Part shown: piece by piece, positions 8,597-15,804 of the stretch
How positions within the stretch are numbered: position 1 is the stretch's first letter
Layout of the letters: each line of letters opens with the position of its first letter
The notes under the pieces: generated by a model
The model's database searches: none
What the model was told of the DNA's origin: nothing
The model's input: the letters and a program-made list of their open reading frames with translations, nothing else
NCBI GenBank assembly: GCA_904502025.1
Contig: CAJGDJ010000026.1
Span: forward strand, 1-30,707
Reading direction: 5' to 3'
From: an uncultured Muribaculaceae bacterium
GTDB lineage: Bacteria > Bacteroidota > Bacteroidia > Bacteroidales > Muribaculaceae
Length of the DNA: 30,707 nt
Position numbers and translations under genes: made by a program

Positions 8597-9433
8597 ATGA
8601 AGTTAATTGCAGATTGTGGCTCTACCAAAATCCAATGGTGTGCCGTTGAAAATGGAAAAGTAGTTAAGGAGTTTTTTACTCCCGGTATGAATGCTATCAT
8701 GCTCACCGAAGAAGAAATGGCTGAGCGTATGGGCAACGAATTGAAGCCCGAGGTAGAAGGTATGACTTTCGAAAGCATCTATTTCTATGGTGCTGGTTGC
8801 ATCAATGATGATGTATGTGGCAATGTGCGTCGTGCTATCGCTACTCACGTTCCAGCTCCTGTAATCGAAGTTTACACTGACCTTCTTGCTGCAGCTCGTG
8901 CTCTATTTGGTCACGAAGCAGGTATCGCTTGTATTTTAGGTACAGGTTCAAACTCTTGCTACTACGATGGTGAACAAATCGTTGACAATGTGTCTCCACT
9001 CGGTTATATCCTTGGTGACGAAGGTAGTGGTGCTGTGCTTGGTAAATTGCTCGTGGGCGACGTGTTGAAAAAACAACTTCCTGAGCCTCTTTGCGAAAAA
9101 TTCCTCGCTCAATACGACCTTGATCGCATGAAAATCATTCAAAAAGTATATCGTGAACACCCTGCTAACCGCTTCCTCGCTTCAATCACTCCATTCTTGA
9201 TTCAAAATATAGAAGAGCCTGCTGTTCACCGTCTTGTATTGAACGCATTCAAAGCTTTCTTTGTGCGTAACATCGCAAATTACGCTAACTACAAAGATTA
9301 TAGTATCAACTTTGTAGGTTCTATCGCATACTACTATCGTGATGTTCTTGAAGAAGCAGCCGATGCTGTTGACTGCAAAATCGGTAAAATCCTTCAAGCT
9401 CCAATGGAAGGTCTTATCGCTTACCACGCTTAA
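8597..9433 (+). CDS. murK: MurK-like N-acetylmuramic acid/N-acetylglucosamine kinase (BadF/BadG ATPase family)
   Basis: 278 residues of the actin-like ATPase fold. The phosphate-1 motif is LIADCGSTKIQW (3-14), the likely catalytic Asp95 sits in YTDLLAAARAL, and the phosphate-2/adenosine region reads CILGTGSNSCYYDG and GYILGDEGSGA. Cytoplasmic; it phosphorylates incoming MurNAc (possibly GlcNAc too) at O6 to supply MurQ. Tannerella MurK is the closest functional precedent, based on the murT-murK-murQ order. It is 40 nt upstream of murQ. Sequence alone does not separate MurNAc from GlcNAc specificity. Confidence 0.86.
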   Translation: MKLIADCGSTKIQWCAVENGKVVKEFFTPGMNAIMLTEEEMAERMGNELKPEVEGMTFESIYFYGAGCINDDVCGNVRRAIATHVPAPVIEVYTDLLAAARALFGHEAGIACILGTGSNSCYYDGEQIVDNVSPLGYILGDEGSGAVLGKLLVGDVLKKQLPEPLCEKFLAQYDLDRMKIIQKVYREHPANRFLASITPFLIQNIEEPAVHRLVLNAFKAFFVRNIANYANYKDYSINFVGSIAYYYRDVLEEAADAVDCKIGKILQAPMEGLIAYHA

Positions 9434-9473
9434 TTGATTTGTAATTAAAATTAACAATTAAAAATTAGATAAT

Positions 9474-10295
9474 ATGGCATTTGTAAAAATCAGTGAACAA
9501 CCTTCACTTTACAATGACTTGGAAAAGAAATCAGTATTGGAACTCCTTACTGATATTAATAATGAGGATAAAAAAGTTGCTCTCGCAGTAGAAAAAGCTA
9601 TCCCTCAAATCGAAAAATTGGTTACAGGTATCGTTAGCCGCATGAAAAAAGGTGGTCGTATCTTCTATATGGGTGCTGGTACTTCAGGTCGTCTTGGTGT
9701 ACTCGACGCTTCTGAAATTCCTCCCACATACGGTATGGACCCATCTTGGGTTATCGGTCTTATCGCTGGTGGTGATGTTGCTCTCCGTAATCCGGTAGAA
9801 AATGCAGAAGATGACACTAACCAAGGTTGGAAAGACCTCGAAGCATTCAACATCAACGAAAAAGATACCGTTATCGGTATTGCCGCTTCTGGTACAACTC
9901 CTTATGTTATTGGTGCACTCAACGCTTGTCGTGAACGTGGCATCTTGACTGCTGCTATCACTTCTAACCCTGATGCACCTATCTCACAAGCTGCCGACAT
10001 CGCTATCGAAATGATTGTTGGTCCTGAATACGTAACTGGTAGCTCACGTATGAAATCAGGTACAGGTCAAAAAATGATTTGTAACATGATTACTACATCG
10101 GTTATGATTCAAATGGGTCGTGTGAAAGGTAACAAGATGGTAAATATGCAACTTTCTAACGCTAAACTCGTTGACCGTGGCACTCGCATGGTAGTTGAAG
10201 AACTCGGTTTGGAATATGAAGAAGCAAAACGCCTCCTTCTCCTCCACGGCGAAGTAAAACGTGCCTGCGACGCTTATCGCGCTGAACAAGCATAA
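9474..10295 (+). CDS. murQ: N-acetylmuramic acid 6-phosphate etherase MurQ
   Basis: 273 residues, a SIS-domain etherase. MurQ cleaves the lactyl ether of MurNAc-6-P, giving GlcNAc-6-P and D-lactate. Diagnostic stretches are FYMGAGTSGRLGVLDASEIP (64-83), PVENAEDD (107-114) and GSSRMKSGTGQK. Glu81 and Glu112 correspond to the two catalytic glutamates of E. coli MurQ (Glu83, Glu114). The family is usually near 300 residues; this one has a short C-terminus ending AYRAEQA. It is the last gene of the salvage operon, and its stop is followed by a strong terminator. The final 47 nt of the operon copy recur at 12259, see the repeat entries. Confidence 0.95.
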   Translation: MAFVKISEQPSLYNDLEKKSVLELLTDINNEDKKVALAVEKAIPQIEKLVTGIVSRMKKGGRIFYMGAGTSGRLGVLDASEIPPTYGMDPSWVIGLIAGGDVALRNPVENAEDDTNQGWKDLEAFNINEKDTVIGIAASGTTPYVIGALNACRERGILTAAITSNPDAPISQAADIAIEMIVGPEYVTGSSRMKSGTGQKMICNMITTSVMIQMGRVKGNKMVNMQLSNAKLVDRGTRMVVEELGLEYEEAKRLLLLHGEVKRACDAYRAEQA

Positions 10296-10353
10296 GTCCA
10301 TTAGACATAAAAAACATAAATAACAAAGGGCAACTCTAACGGGTTGCCCTTTG
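10249..10353 (+). repeat. Direct repeat copy 1: native murQ 3' end plus terminator
   Basis: This 105-nt stretch holds the last 15 codons of murQ, the spacer and the terminator. It matches 12259-12370. In the coding part only three positions differ (GTA/GTG, CGT/CGC, GCC/GCA), all synonymous. The spacer is 7 nt shorter than in copy 2. Together the copies bracket the nuclease/regulator cassette. Confidence 0.9.
10324..10353 (+). terminator. Rho-independent-type terminator of the MurNAc operon
   Basis: A perfect 11-bp stem (CAAAGGGCAAC at 10324-10334 with GTTGCCCTTTG at 10343-10353) encloses an 8-nt loop TCTAACGG, 28 nt after the murQ stop. The U-tract is short (TTGTCTT). A second copy with a compensatory change lies at 12342-12369. 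Confidence 0.88.
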
Positions 10354-10438
10354 TCTTCAGTTATAAATATAACCTTTGTTATTATAAAAAAGCAGGTATT
10401 ATTCACAAAACTTATGTCAAACTTGCATAAATTGATTT

Positions 10439-11554
10439 TCAGATTTTAGACCATATATTAACTACGTTATCCTGTGAAAACTGATTAAATTCTTCTAAGT
10501 TTTTATGATAATAGTCTTCATCAAGTACATACATGCTACAAGGTATGGCATCTGTTGACTTACATGGTTTATCAAGTTTCAACTTACACGATAGTTTGTC
10601 ATTTTCAAAATCATATTGACGATGGCTACAGAGATAACAATTCTTGACATTATATCCACTGCTTTTTGCAAAGGCTAAGCCCCAATTATAGAGACGCCCG
10701 TAGGAGAATGGTGTGCTTTGCTGTTCAGGTAGAGAAAAATTCTGACTATGATTTGAATCGTTTTTGATTGTAATTTCTAATAGGGCGTTGTCTGACCTTT
10801 TTCTAAAAGACTTGCAATTACATTCAGATCTTGCAAATGCTTTACCCGAATTGTAATAGATGAATTTTAAGAGCGAATGTCTGGCAGAAACGCTTTCATT
10901 TATAAAGTACGTGGGATTAAAACCATAAAATCTAACTGTTTCACTTTCCGAAATATCATTGGTTACGATATTTTCTACATCCTCTTCTGAATGCACTTCA
11001 AATTCAATTATTCGTTTGTTTGATTCTTTCTTTTCTTGAGAACATTCATGAGTAACCTTAATCTCAACAAGAATATCATTATTTGGATTTTTTGGATTAC
11101 TCCATAATAGGTCTGCTCTGAATCTGTGATTATCCACAGAGATTGTTTTTTCAAGAGTACAAAGAGAGAGGCGTTTTTTTAAATCAATAGACTTGTTAAC
11201 TCCTTTGGAGCATTTATCCTCACTTTTTCTCCATATGCAGTCATTTGCAAATTCACAAATTGGTTGCTGATAATGGAGGATAATACTATCGGAATTATTA
11301 AACCATTGTTTAAATCTCAACTTTGCAAATGCATGAAGATATGATTCATAAGAACATTCCATGTGAATTTCATTTTCATATCTATAGTCATGAGCGAAGT
11401 GCCAAGTACGGATATTCCCACAACGTTTTAGCATCCTACGACCACAATGAGGACAAAAACAATCTTCGTTGCTCTTATTAGCTTCTCTGATATGTATTAA
11501 TTCTCCACTCTTGAAAATAGCGTAATGCTGTTCCATTCTATTTTTGTATTCCAT
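10439..11554 (-). CDS. CoiA-like protein with zinc ribbon and PD-(D/E)xK nuclease motif
   Basis: 371 residues, probably cytoplasmic. The N-terminus holds a CoiA-type zinc-ribbon: CFCPHCGRRMLKR then NIRTWHFAH (Cys34, Cys37, His52, His55). A likely nuclease core follows: RFRADLLW (Asp148) and ILVEIKVTHE (Glu164-x-Lys166), the D...ExK pattern of restriction-like endonucleases. The C-terminal third has more Cys groups (CNCKSF, CYLCSHRQYDF, CKLKLDKPC) that could bind another metal. CoiA proteins are linked to natural competence in Firmicutes, but many distant relatives sit in accessory regions. The gene lies 15 nt after an XRE regulator on the same strand, and both are opposite to the flanking core genes. 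The pair sits between duplicated murQ tails, so it is likely acquired DNA. Function (competence, restriction or defence) is not settled; the fold assignment is moderately firm. Confidence 0.68.
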   Translation of the reverse strand: MEYKNRMEQHYAIFKSGELIHIREANKSNEDCFCPHCGRRMLKRCGNIRTWHFAHDYRYENEIHMECSYESYLHAFAKLRFKQWFNNSDSIILHYQQPICEFANDCIWRKSEDKCSKGVNKSIDLKKRLSLCTLEKTISVDNHRFRADLLWSNPKNPNNDILVEIKVTHECSQEKKESNKRIIEFEVHSEEDVENIVTNDISESETVRFYGFNPTYFINESVSARHSLLKFIYYNSGKAFARSECNCKSFRKRSDNALLEITIKNDSNHSQNFSLPEQQSTPFSYGRLYNWGLAFAKSSGYNVKNCYLCSHRQYDFENDKLSCKLKLDKPCKSTDAIPCSMYVLDEDYYHKNLEEFNQFSQDNVVNIWSKI

Positions 11555-11569
11555 GGTTTTGAGCGTTTA

Positions 11570-12052
11570 TTAATTTATATCAACAAAATCTACTTTCTTG
11601 CCCAAAGCGGTGGCAATTTTTGCTAAAATATCAAAACCAACTGAATAACGTCCATTTTCAATACGACTGAGGTTTGCTGCATCAATTCCTACAAGACGTG
11701 CTAGGTCTCGTGCCTCAATACCACGCTCTTCTCGTATTTCCTTAATGCGAATGCCAATTCTTGCTCTATCCTCATACCTTGTGCCAGTACTAATACCAAG
11801 AATTCCCCCACCTATGCCAAACTGCAAAGACTTACGCCAGATATTGTTAATCATTTGTTCTTTGTCATCAGAGAAGTTCTCGTCAAACAAAGTTTCAAGC
11901 CAAAATAGTTCCTGTTTTTTTGTTTTCTCGTTAATATAAGCACCAATTTGACAAAGGACAATATAAACTTCTCCATCTGGAGCAGTGACTTCAACTTCTT
12001 TTCTATTAATAATTTGTGCAGAAGATTGATTTTTAAATGTATTTTTTTTCAT
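11570..12052 (-). CDS. XRE-family helix-turn-helix regulator with N-terminal extension
   Basis: 160 residues. A Cro/C1-type HTH occupies about residues 100-156: RIKEIREERGIEARDLARLV, then GIDAANLSRIENGRYSVG and DILAKIATALGKKVDFV. Residues 1-95 form an unrecognised N-terminal part, including TAPDGEVYIVLCQIGAYINE and a Gly-rich GIGGGILGISTG stretch. It is the first gene of a two-gene unit with the CoiA-like nuclease, a layout resembling controller plus effector pairs. A good Bacteroidota promoter and a short inverted repeat lie just upstream, so autoregulation is plausible. No toxin or methyltransferase partner is present in the cassette. Confidence 0.82.
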   Translation of the reverse strand: MKKNTFKNQSSAQIINRKEVEVTAPDGEVYIVLCQIGAYINEKTKKQELFWLETLFDENFSDDKEQMINNIWRKSLQFGIGGGILGISTGTRYEDRARIGIRIKEIREERGIEARDLARLVGIDAANLSRIENGRYSVGFDILAKIATALGKKVDFVDIN

Positions 12053-12071
12053 AAAATTAAATCGTTTTTAT

Positions 12072-12087
12072 AGTGGTGTTCCCCACT
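12072..12087 (-). promoter_or_regulatory. Inverted repeat in the leader of the XRE gene, candidate operator
   Basis: AGTGG-TGTTCC-CCACT forms a 5-bp dyad 20 nt upstream of the XRE start codon and downstream of the predicted -7 box. The position suits autorepression by the XRE protein or an mRNA hairpin; the dyad is short, so this is tentative. Confidence 0.4.
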
Positions 12088-12105
12088 TTTAAAATTAATA
12101 ATGGA

Positions 12106-12136
12106 CAAAGATACAAAAACAAATCTAATTGGCAAA
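12106..12136 (-). promoter_or_regulatory. Bacteroidota promoter for the XRE-nuclease unit
   Basis: Read on the minus strand: TTTG (12136-12133), exactly 19 nt, then TATCTTTG (12113-12106), matching the TTTG-N19-TAnnTTTG consensus. The predicted start of transcription is about 45 nt before the XRE start codon. Confidence 0.7.
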
Positions 12137-12258
12137 TATGACAATTAAAAATTTGTAAATACAACAATTGGAGTAGCCTATTTAATCTTTTAACAATAGA
12201 ATTTTAACCTATTTTTTTTTGTAATAAAAGTTATCTGATTGTTATCATATGTTTATAT
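12137..12258. other. Intergenic part of the insert, no gene seen
   Basis: AT-rich, with a T-run near 12210-12221. No convincing coding frame, tRNA or hairpin. Its right edge ends abruptly where the murQ-tail homology starts at 12259, marking one boundary of the inserted segment. Confidence 0.6.
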
Positions 12259-12370
12259 GCGAAGTGAAACGCGCATGCGACGCTTATCGCGCTGAACAAG
12301 CATAAGTTCATTTGACATAAGAACAAAAGAACATAAGTAATAAAGGGTAACTCTTACGGGTTACCCTTTG
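12259..12370 (+). repeat. murQ: Direct repeat copy 2: orphan murQ 3' end plus terminator
   Basis: Codons GAA GTG AAA CGC GCA TGC ... GCA TAA (12261-12305) encode the same EVKRACDAYRAEQA tail as murQ but with no upstream gene body. The spacer and terminator homology continues to 12370. It is a remnant, either the displaced original end of murQ or an end imported with the insert. Confidence 0.9.
12342..12369 (+). terminator. Second copy of the murQ terminator
   Basis: A 10-bp stem, AAAGGGTAAC (12342-12351) with GTTACCCTTT (12360-12369), encloses loop TCTTACGG. Relative to the first copy, a C-G pair has become T-A with both sides changed, so base pairing is preserved. It may now insulate serB from upstream transcription. 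Confidence 0.82.
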
Positions 12371-12459
12371 TTGTTGTATATAGGGAAGAAACGCCCGTGA
12401 AGGCGGCCTCATATATCTGATAATGTGATGAGAGTAGGGAAATAAATAAGTATTACCGC

Positions 12460-12489
12460 TTGTCAGTATCTAATTTATTCGTAAATTTG
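12460..12489 (+). promoter_or_regulatory. Promoter of serB
   Basis: TTG (12460-12462), 19 nt, TAAATTTG (12482-12489), 19 nt ahead of the serB ATG. The spacing fits the Bacteroidota sigma consensus. Between the orphan terminator and this promoter (12371-12459) no gene is seen, only a small GC-rich CGCC/GGCG hairpin at 12392-12405. Confidence 0.65.
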
Positions 12490-12508
12490 AGGAATAAATA
12501 ACGAAAAT

Positions 12509-13732
12509 ATGGAAATGAAGGATATTGAATTGATAATGGTGAATATTTCTGGGTATGACCGTCCTGGGGTTACTTCGGCTTTGACAAGTATTTTGGCAAA
12601 GTATGATGCTGATATTCTTGATATTGGTCAGGCTGATATTCATCATTACCTTTCGCTTGGAATTTTATTTAAAACCGATAGTTCTGTATCGGGTGATATA
12701 ATGAAGGAATTGTTGTTTAAGGCTTCAGAAATGAATTTCCAAATTCATTTCACTCCCATTTCGGTAGAGGAATATACCGATTGGGTAGGGCGTCAAGGGA
12801 AACAACGTTGGATTATTACCACTCTCGGTCGTGAATTAACATCGCGTCACATAGCATTAGTGTCGGATGTTATATCAAAACAGAATCTCAATATCGATAG
12901 TATTCGCCGTTTGACAGGTCGCATGCCTTTAGAGGAAAAAGAAAATCCGTTGTCAAAGGCTTGTGTGGAATTTTCGGTGCGTGGCACTCCTCGCGATCGT
13001 GCTGAAATGCAGTCGCAATTTATGGAGATGTCGGCCAATGAAGGCGTGGATATCTCGTTGCAAGAAGATACAATGTATCGTCGCTCACGTCGCTTGATAT
13101 GTTTCGATATGGATTCTACTCTTATCGAAACCGAGGTGATTGACGAACTCGCTATTCGTGCCGGAGTTGGTGATAAGGTGAAAGAAATTACCGAACGTGC
13201 TATGCGTGGAGAGATAGATTTCTGTGAGTCATTCCGTGAACGAGTGGCATTACTCAAAGGTCTTGACGAGAGTGTGATGAAAGATATTGCTGAAAATCTT
13301 CCAATCACCGAAGGCCTTGGTCGTTTAATGGAGGTGTTGAAACGTGTAGGGTATAAAACAGCGATACTTTCGGGTGGTTTTACCTACTTTGGCAACTATC
13401 TCAAACAACGCTTTGGCTTTGACTATGTGTATGCCAACGAACTTGAAATCGTAGATGGTAAACTTACAGGACGTCATCTTGGCGATATAGTAGATGGTAA
13501 ACGCAAAGCTGAGTTGTTGCGACTTATTGCACAAGTAGAAAATGTAAACATAGCACAAACAATAGCCGTAGGTGATGGAGCAAACGACCTTCCAATGCTT
13601 GCAACAGCTGGTCTTGGTATTGCATTCCATGCAAAACCAAAAGTGAAGCAAACAGCCTCGCAATCGTTATCTACCATAGGACTTGATGGTATTCTTTATT
13701 TCCTTGGATTTAAGGACTCATTTATCTCGTAG
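12509..13732 (+). CDS. serB: Phosphoserine phosphatase SerB with two N-terminal ACT domains
   Basis: 407 residues. Two ACT-like regulatory domains occupy about 6-85 (VNISGYDRPGVTSALTSIL) and 103-180 (TTLGRELTSRHIALVSDVI). The HAD phosphatase core begins at RLICFDMDSTLIETEVIDEL, with nucleophile Asp200 and acid/base Asp202. It continues with motif II ILSGGFTYFG, and motif III/IV VGDGANDLPMLATAGLG. It performs the last step of serine synthesis, phosphoserine to serine, in the cytoplasm; the ACT domains suggest amino-acid feedback. Length is typical of the ACT-fused form. It has its own promoter and sits just outside the cassette boundary. Confidence 0.94.
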   Translation: MEMKDIELIMVNISGYDRPGVTSALTSILAKYDADILDIGQADIHHYLSLGILFKTDSSVSGDIMKELLFKASEMNFQIHFTPISVEEYTDWVGRQGKQRWIITTLGRELTSRHIALVSDVISKQNLNIDSIRRLTGRMPLEEKENPLSKACVEFSVRGTPRDRAEMQSQFMEMSANEGVDISLQEDTMYRRSRRLICFDMDSTLIETEVIDELAIRAGVGDKVKEITERAMRGEIDFCESFRERVALLKGLDESVMKDIAENLPITEGLGRLMEVLKRVGYKTAILSGGFTYFGNYLKQRFGFDYVYANELEIVDGKLTGRHLGDIVDGKRKAELLRLIAQVENVNIAQTIAVGDGANDLPMLATAGLGIAFHAKPKVKQTASQSLSTIGLDGILYFLGFKDSFIS

Positions 13733-13746
13733 TTGTATATAGTGCC

Positions 13747-13768
13747 TATAGTCACTATAGTAACTATA
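13747..13768. repeat. Two overlapping palindromic TATAGTNACTATA units, upstream of the four-helix gene
   Basis: TATAGTCACTATA (13747-13759) and TATAGTAACTATA (13756-13768) share four bases. Each is a perfect 6-1-6 palindrome. The same unit recurs after the gene, in inverted overall arrangement. Confidence 0.85.
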
Positions 13769-13784
13769 AAAAATAAGATGCACA

Positions 13785-14444
13785 ATGGTTGATAAACAAT
13801 ATCAAATATTAAAGCGACAACGACCTTGGCGAGATGCATATTTCTATCAAAAGTCAGAGGTGCTTTATCAGATGACTTATCAATTTTGTAAGCGTTTTCT
13901 TCCTGCTTATGGAGACCGCACGGTTGATCAAATGATTCAAGCTGCTCGAAGTGGAAAACAAAACATAATTGAAGGAACTGAGGATGGGGTTGCTTCAACC
14001 GAGATGTATATAAAATTGCTTAATGTAGCACGAAGTTCTATTCAAGAATTACGAGAAGATTATCGCGATTATTTGTTATCTCGCAATCTTGTTATATGGG
14101 ACTCATCGTATGAACGTTATGCTAAAATGCAGGAGTTTTGTCGCAATCATAATAGAGTAGAGGATTATCAACCATATTTCAATACTTGGAGTGATGAAGA
14201 GATGGCAAATATTGCTTTGACGTTGTGTTATATGACGGATGCGATGATTAATAAGTTTTTGATATCGCTCGAAGAAGATTTTGTCAAACAGGGAGGTATA
14301 AAAGAGAGAATGCACTCAGCTCGTACGGGATATAGGCAAAATAAAGATAAGGAATTAGAGTTGCTTCGACAAAAAGTTACATGGCAAGAATCTGAGATAG
14401 AGAGATTACGAGCGTTGTTGTTGAGGCATGGTATAAAAGAATAG
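13785..14444 (+). CDS. Four-helix-bundle 'suffix' protein (S23/Avd-related family)
   Basis: 219 residues, cytoplasmic, no signal or membrane segment. The core resembles the four-helix-bundle family first known from 23S rRNA intervening sequences: FYQKSEVLYQMTYQFCKRFL, DQMIQAARSGKQNIIEGTED, STEMYIKLLNVARSSIQELR, DYRDYLLSRNL. The 'suffix' extension ends in a charged coiled-coil-like helix (NKDKELELLRQKVTWQESEI). Relatives include Avd of diversity-generating retroelements, but no reverse transcriptase or template/variable repeat pair is visible here. The biological role of stand-alone members is unknown. It is flanked on both sides by TATAGTNACTATA palindromes and lies 52 nt after serB with no promoter of its own recognised. 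Confidence 0.8.
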   Translation: MVDKQYQILKRQRPWRDAYFYQKSEVLYQMTYQFCKRFLPAYGDRTVDQMIQAARSGKQNIIEGTEDGVASTEMYIKLLNVARSSIQELREDYRDYLLSRNLVIWDSSYERYAKMQEFCRNHNRVEDYQPYFNTWSDEEMANIALTLCYMTDAMINKFLISLEEDFVKQGGIKERMHSARTGYRQNKDKELELLRQKVTWQESEIERLRALLLRHGIKE

Positions 14445-14485
14445 TAGTTATAGTTACTATAATCATTATAGTTTCTATAACTACT
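14443..14485. repeat. 43-nt near-perfect palindrome after the four-helix gene
   Basis: Outer arms AGTAGTTATAG (14443-14453) and CTATAACTACT (14475-14485), a TT/TT mismatch, and inner arms ACTATAAT and ATTATAGT around a single C (14464). It contains TATAGTTACTATA (14449-14461) and the variant TATAGTTTCTATA (14467-14479). 14449-14471 matches the reverse complement of 13746-13768 at 20 of 23 positions. It overlaps the stop region and could also form a terminator-like hairpin, but no U-tract follows. Confidence 0.85.
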
Positions 14486-14508
14486 AAATAATTTGGGGCT
14501 ATTCTAAT

Positions 14509-15459
14509 TTATTTTCCAGTTGAGCCGGTGTTGATTACTGGTTGTGCGGCTTCGTCGGCACAGAGTACAACGAGGAGATTACTTACCATTGAGGCTCGTT
14601 TTTCTTCGCTTAATTCAATTCCTTCGGTACCAAGTTTATCAAGAGCAAGTTTTACCATTGAAACAGCTCCCTCTACAATTTTTTCGCGAGCGGCAATAAC
14701 TGCTGTGGCTTGTTGACGACGTAACATCACAGCAGCAATTTCTGGTGCATAGGTGAGGTAGTTAATGCGAGCCTCTTGTACTTCAATACCGGCAAAGGCC
14801 AAGCGTTCATTAAGTTTTTCAACAAGAATTTCATTGATTTCAGCACCACCCGAACGGAGAGTCAATTCGTTGTCATCTTCTGATGTGTCTTTATTGTCAT
14901 CATAGGCATATAGTCCGGCAACTTCACGAAGAGCGGCATCGCCTTGAATGCGTACATATTTTTCAAAAGCATTCATGCGAGTAGTCGCATTTGCTCCAGT
15001 AGCACCATTGGCAATACTTTGTGCATCAATCTCAAACATGGCTTTATATGTGTCATTTAATTTCCATACGATAACCATGCCGATGAGGATCGGATTACCT
15101 TCCTTGTCATTAACTTTAATTGGTTCTGCGTCAAGGTTACGTGCACGCATTGTCAATCGTTTGCGCGACATAAATGGATTAACCCAATAGAAACCATGTT
15201 GGTTGAAAGTGCCTTTATATTTTCCGAAGAAAATCATCACAGCAGCCTCGTTTGGCTCAAGAGTGAATAAGCCTATTAGGGCAATAAAACTAATTATAAG
15301 CAACACAATGCCGCCACCAATAAGCCATCCACATTCATTTATTCCACCTACGACAATAGTGTAAATTGATGCTACCATTAATGCAAAGAAGAGAATTAAT
15401 GCCACAAATCCATTCATTTTGAATCCACTATAAGCGTATTCGTTCTTTTCTGTTTTCAT
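14509..15459 (-). CDS. SPFH/prohibitin-domain membrane protein
   Basis: About 316 residues. Start set at the ATG at 15459 (sequence MKTEKNEYAYSG); a TTG three codons upstream (15468) is possible but weaker. Two adjacent N-terminal hydrophobic helices (GFVALILFFALMVASIYTIV and WLIGGGIVLLIISFIALIGL) are followed by an SPFH domain: EPNEAAVMIFFGKYKGTF, GFYWVNPF, and further on VQEARINYLTYAPEIAAVML. The RRQQATAVIAAREKIVEGAV helix is typical of stomatin/flotillin-like scaffolds. Such proteins form membrane microdomain scaffolds, often linked to protease or stress control; the specific role here is unknown. Transcribed away from argD from a shared 345-nt intergenic region. Confidence 0.88.
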   Translation of the reverse strand: MKTEKNEYAYSGFKMNGFVALILFFALMVASIYTIVVGGINECGWLIGGGIVLLIISFIALIGLFTLEPNEAAVMIFFGKYKGTFNQHGFYWVNPFMSRKRLTMRARNLDAEPIKVNDKEGNPILIGMVIVWKLNDTYKAMFEIDAQSIANGATGANATTRMNAFEKYVRIQGDAALREVAGLYAYDDNKDTSEDDNELTLRSGGAEINEILVEKLNERLAFAGIEVQEARINYLTYAPEIAAVMLRRQQATAVIAAREKIVEGAVSMVKLALDKLGTEGIELSEEKRASMVSNLLVVLCADEAAQPVINTGSTGK

Positions 15460-15804
15460 AAATTTCAAGATTTTGTAAATACTATTAATTATTTGTATAT
15501 TGGAAACTTGTGAGAAGTTATAGCTTAAATAAGCTATTATTATAATGCAAATTTAGTAAATATTTTGGAATAAAACCAACGAAGATAACGTGATTTATTA
15601 GATTTATTAGAGAGGGAAATGTATGAATATTAGAATATTGTGCAATTTATTTAATAATGGGGTGTTGATGCTGTTTAGACTAAGCTATGGCTCTATTTTT
15701 GAAGATTCAATTTTTTTTTGAATAATGATGAGCTTTTAATTATTTGAGTAATCAAATAAATATGTGTAATTTTGCGTATTATAACTTAATTATATTCAAT
15801 AACA
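15460..15804. promoter_or_regulatory. Divergent intergenic region between the SPFH gene and argD
   Basis: No gene seen in 345 nt. A minus-strand -7-like box TAAATTTG (15555-15548) has a weaker TTG about 21 nt upstream and may drive the SPFH gene. A 7-bp hairpin ATAGCTT/AAGCTAT (15520-15526, 15531-15537) lies in that gene's leader. The plus side carries the argD promoter. A T-run of nine lies near 15711. Confidence 0.5.
15743..15774 (+). promoter_or_regulatory. Promoter of argD-proC-ssb
   Basis: TTTG (15743-15746), 20 nt, TAATTTTG (15767-15774), 30 nt upstream of the argD ATG. Matches the Bacteroidota consensus. Confidence 0.65.

Noticed and set aside
10249..12370. Simple tandem duplication of murQ followed by decay of the second copy
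   Set aside because: No further murQ sequence exists upstream of 12259; homology starts abruptly, differences in the coding tail are synonymous only, and the terminator pair covaries. Decay would give random changes.
12371..12459. Small RNA or riboswitch upstream of serB
   Set aside because: Only a 4-bp GC hairpin (12392-12405) is present; no recognised aptamer pattern.
13741..13770. CRISPR-like short repeats (TATAGTNACTATA)
   Set aside because: Units overlap, are palindromic and lack regular spacers; not an array.
13785..14444. Avd accessory protein of a diversity-generating retroelement
   Set aside because: No reverse transcriptase, variable repeat or template repeat is visible nearby, and the protein has the longer 'suffix' form.
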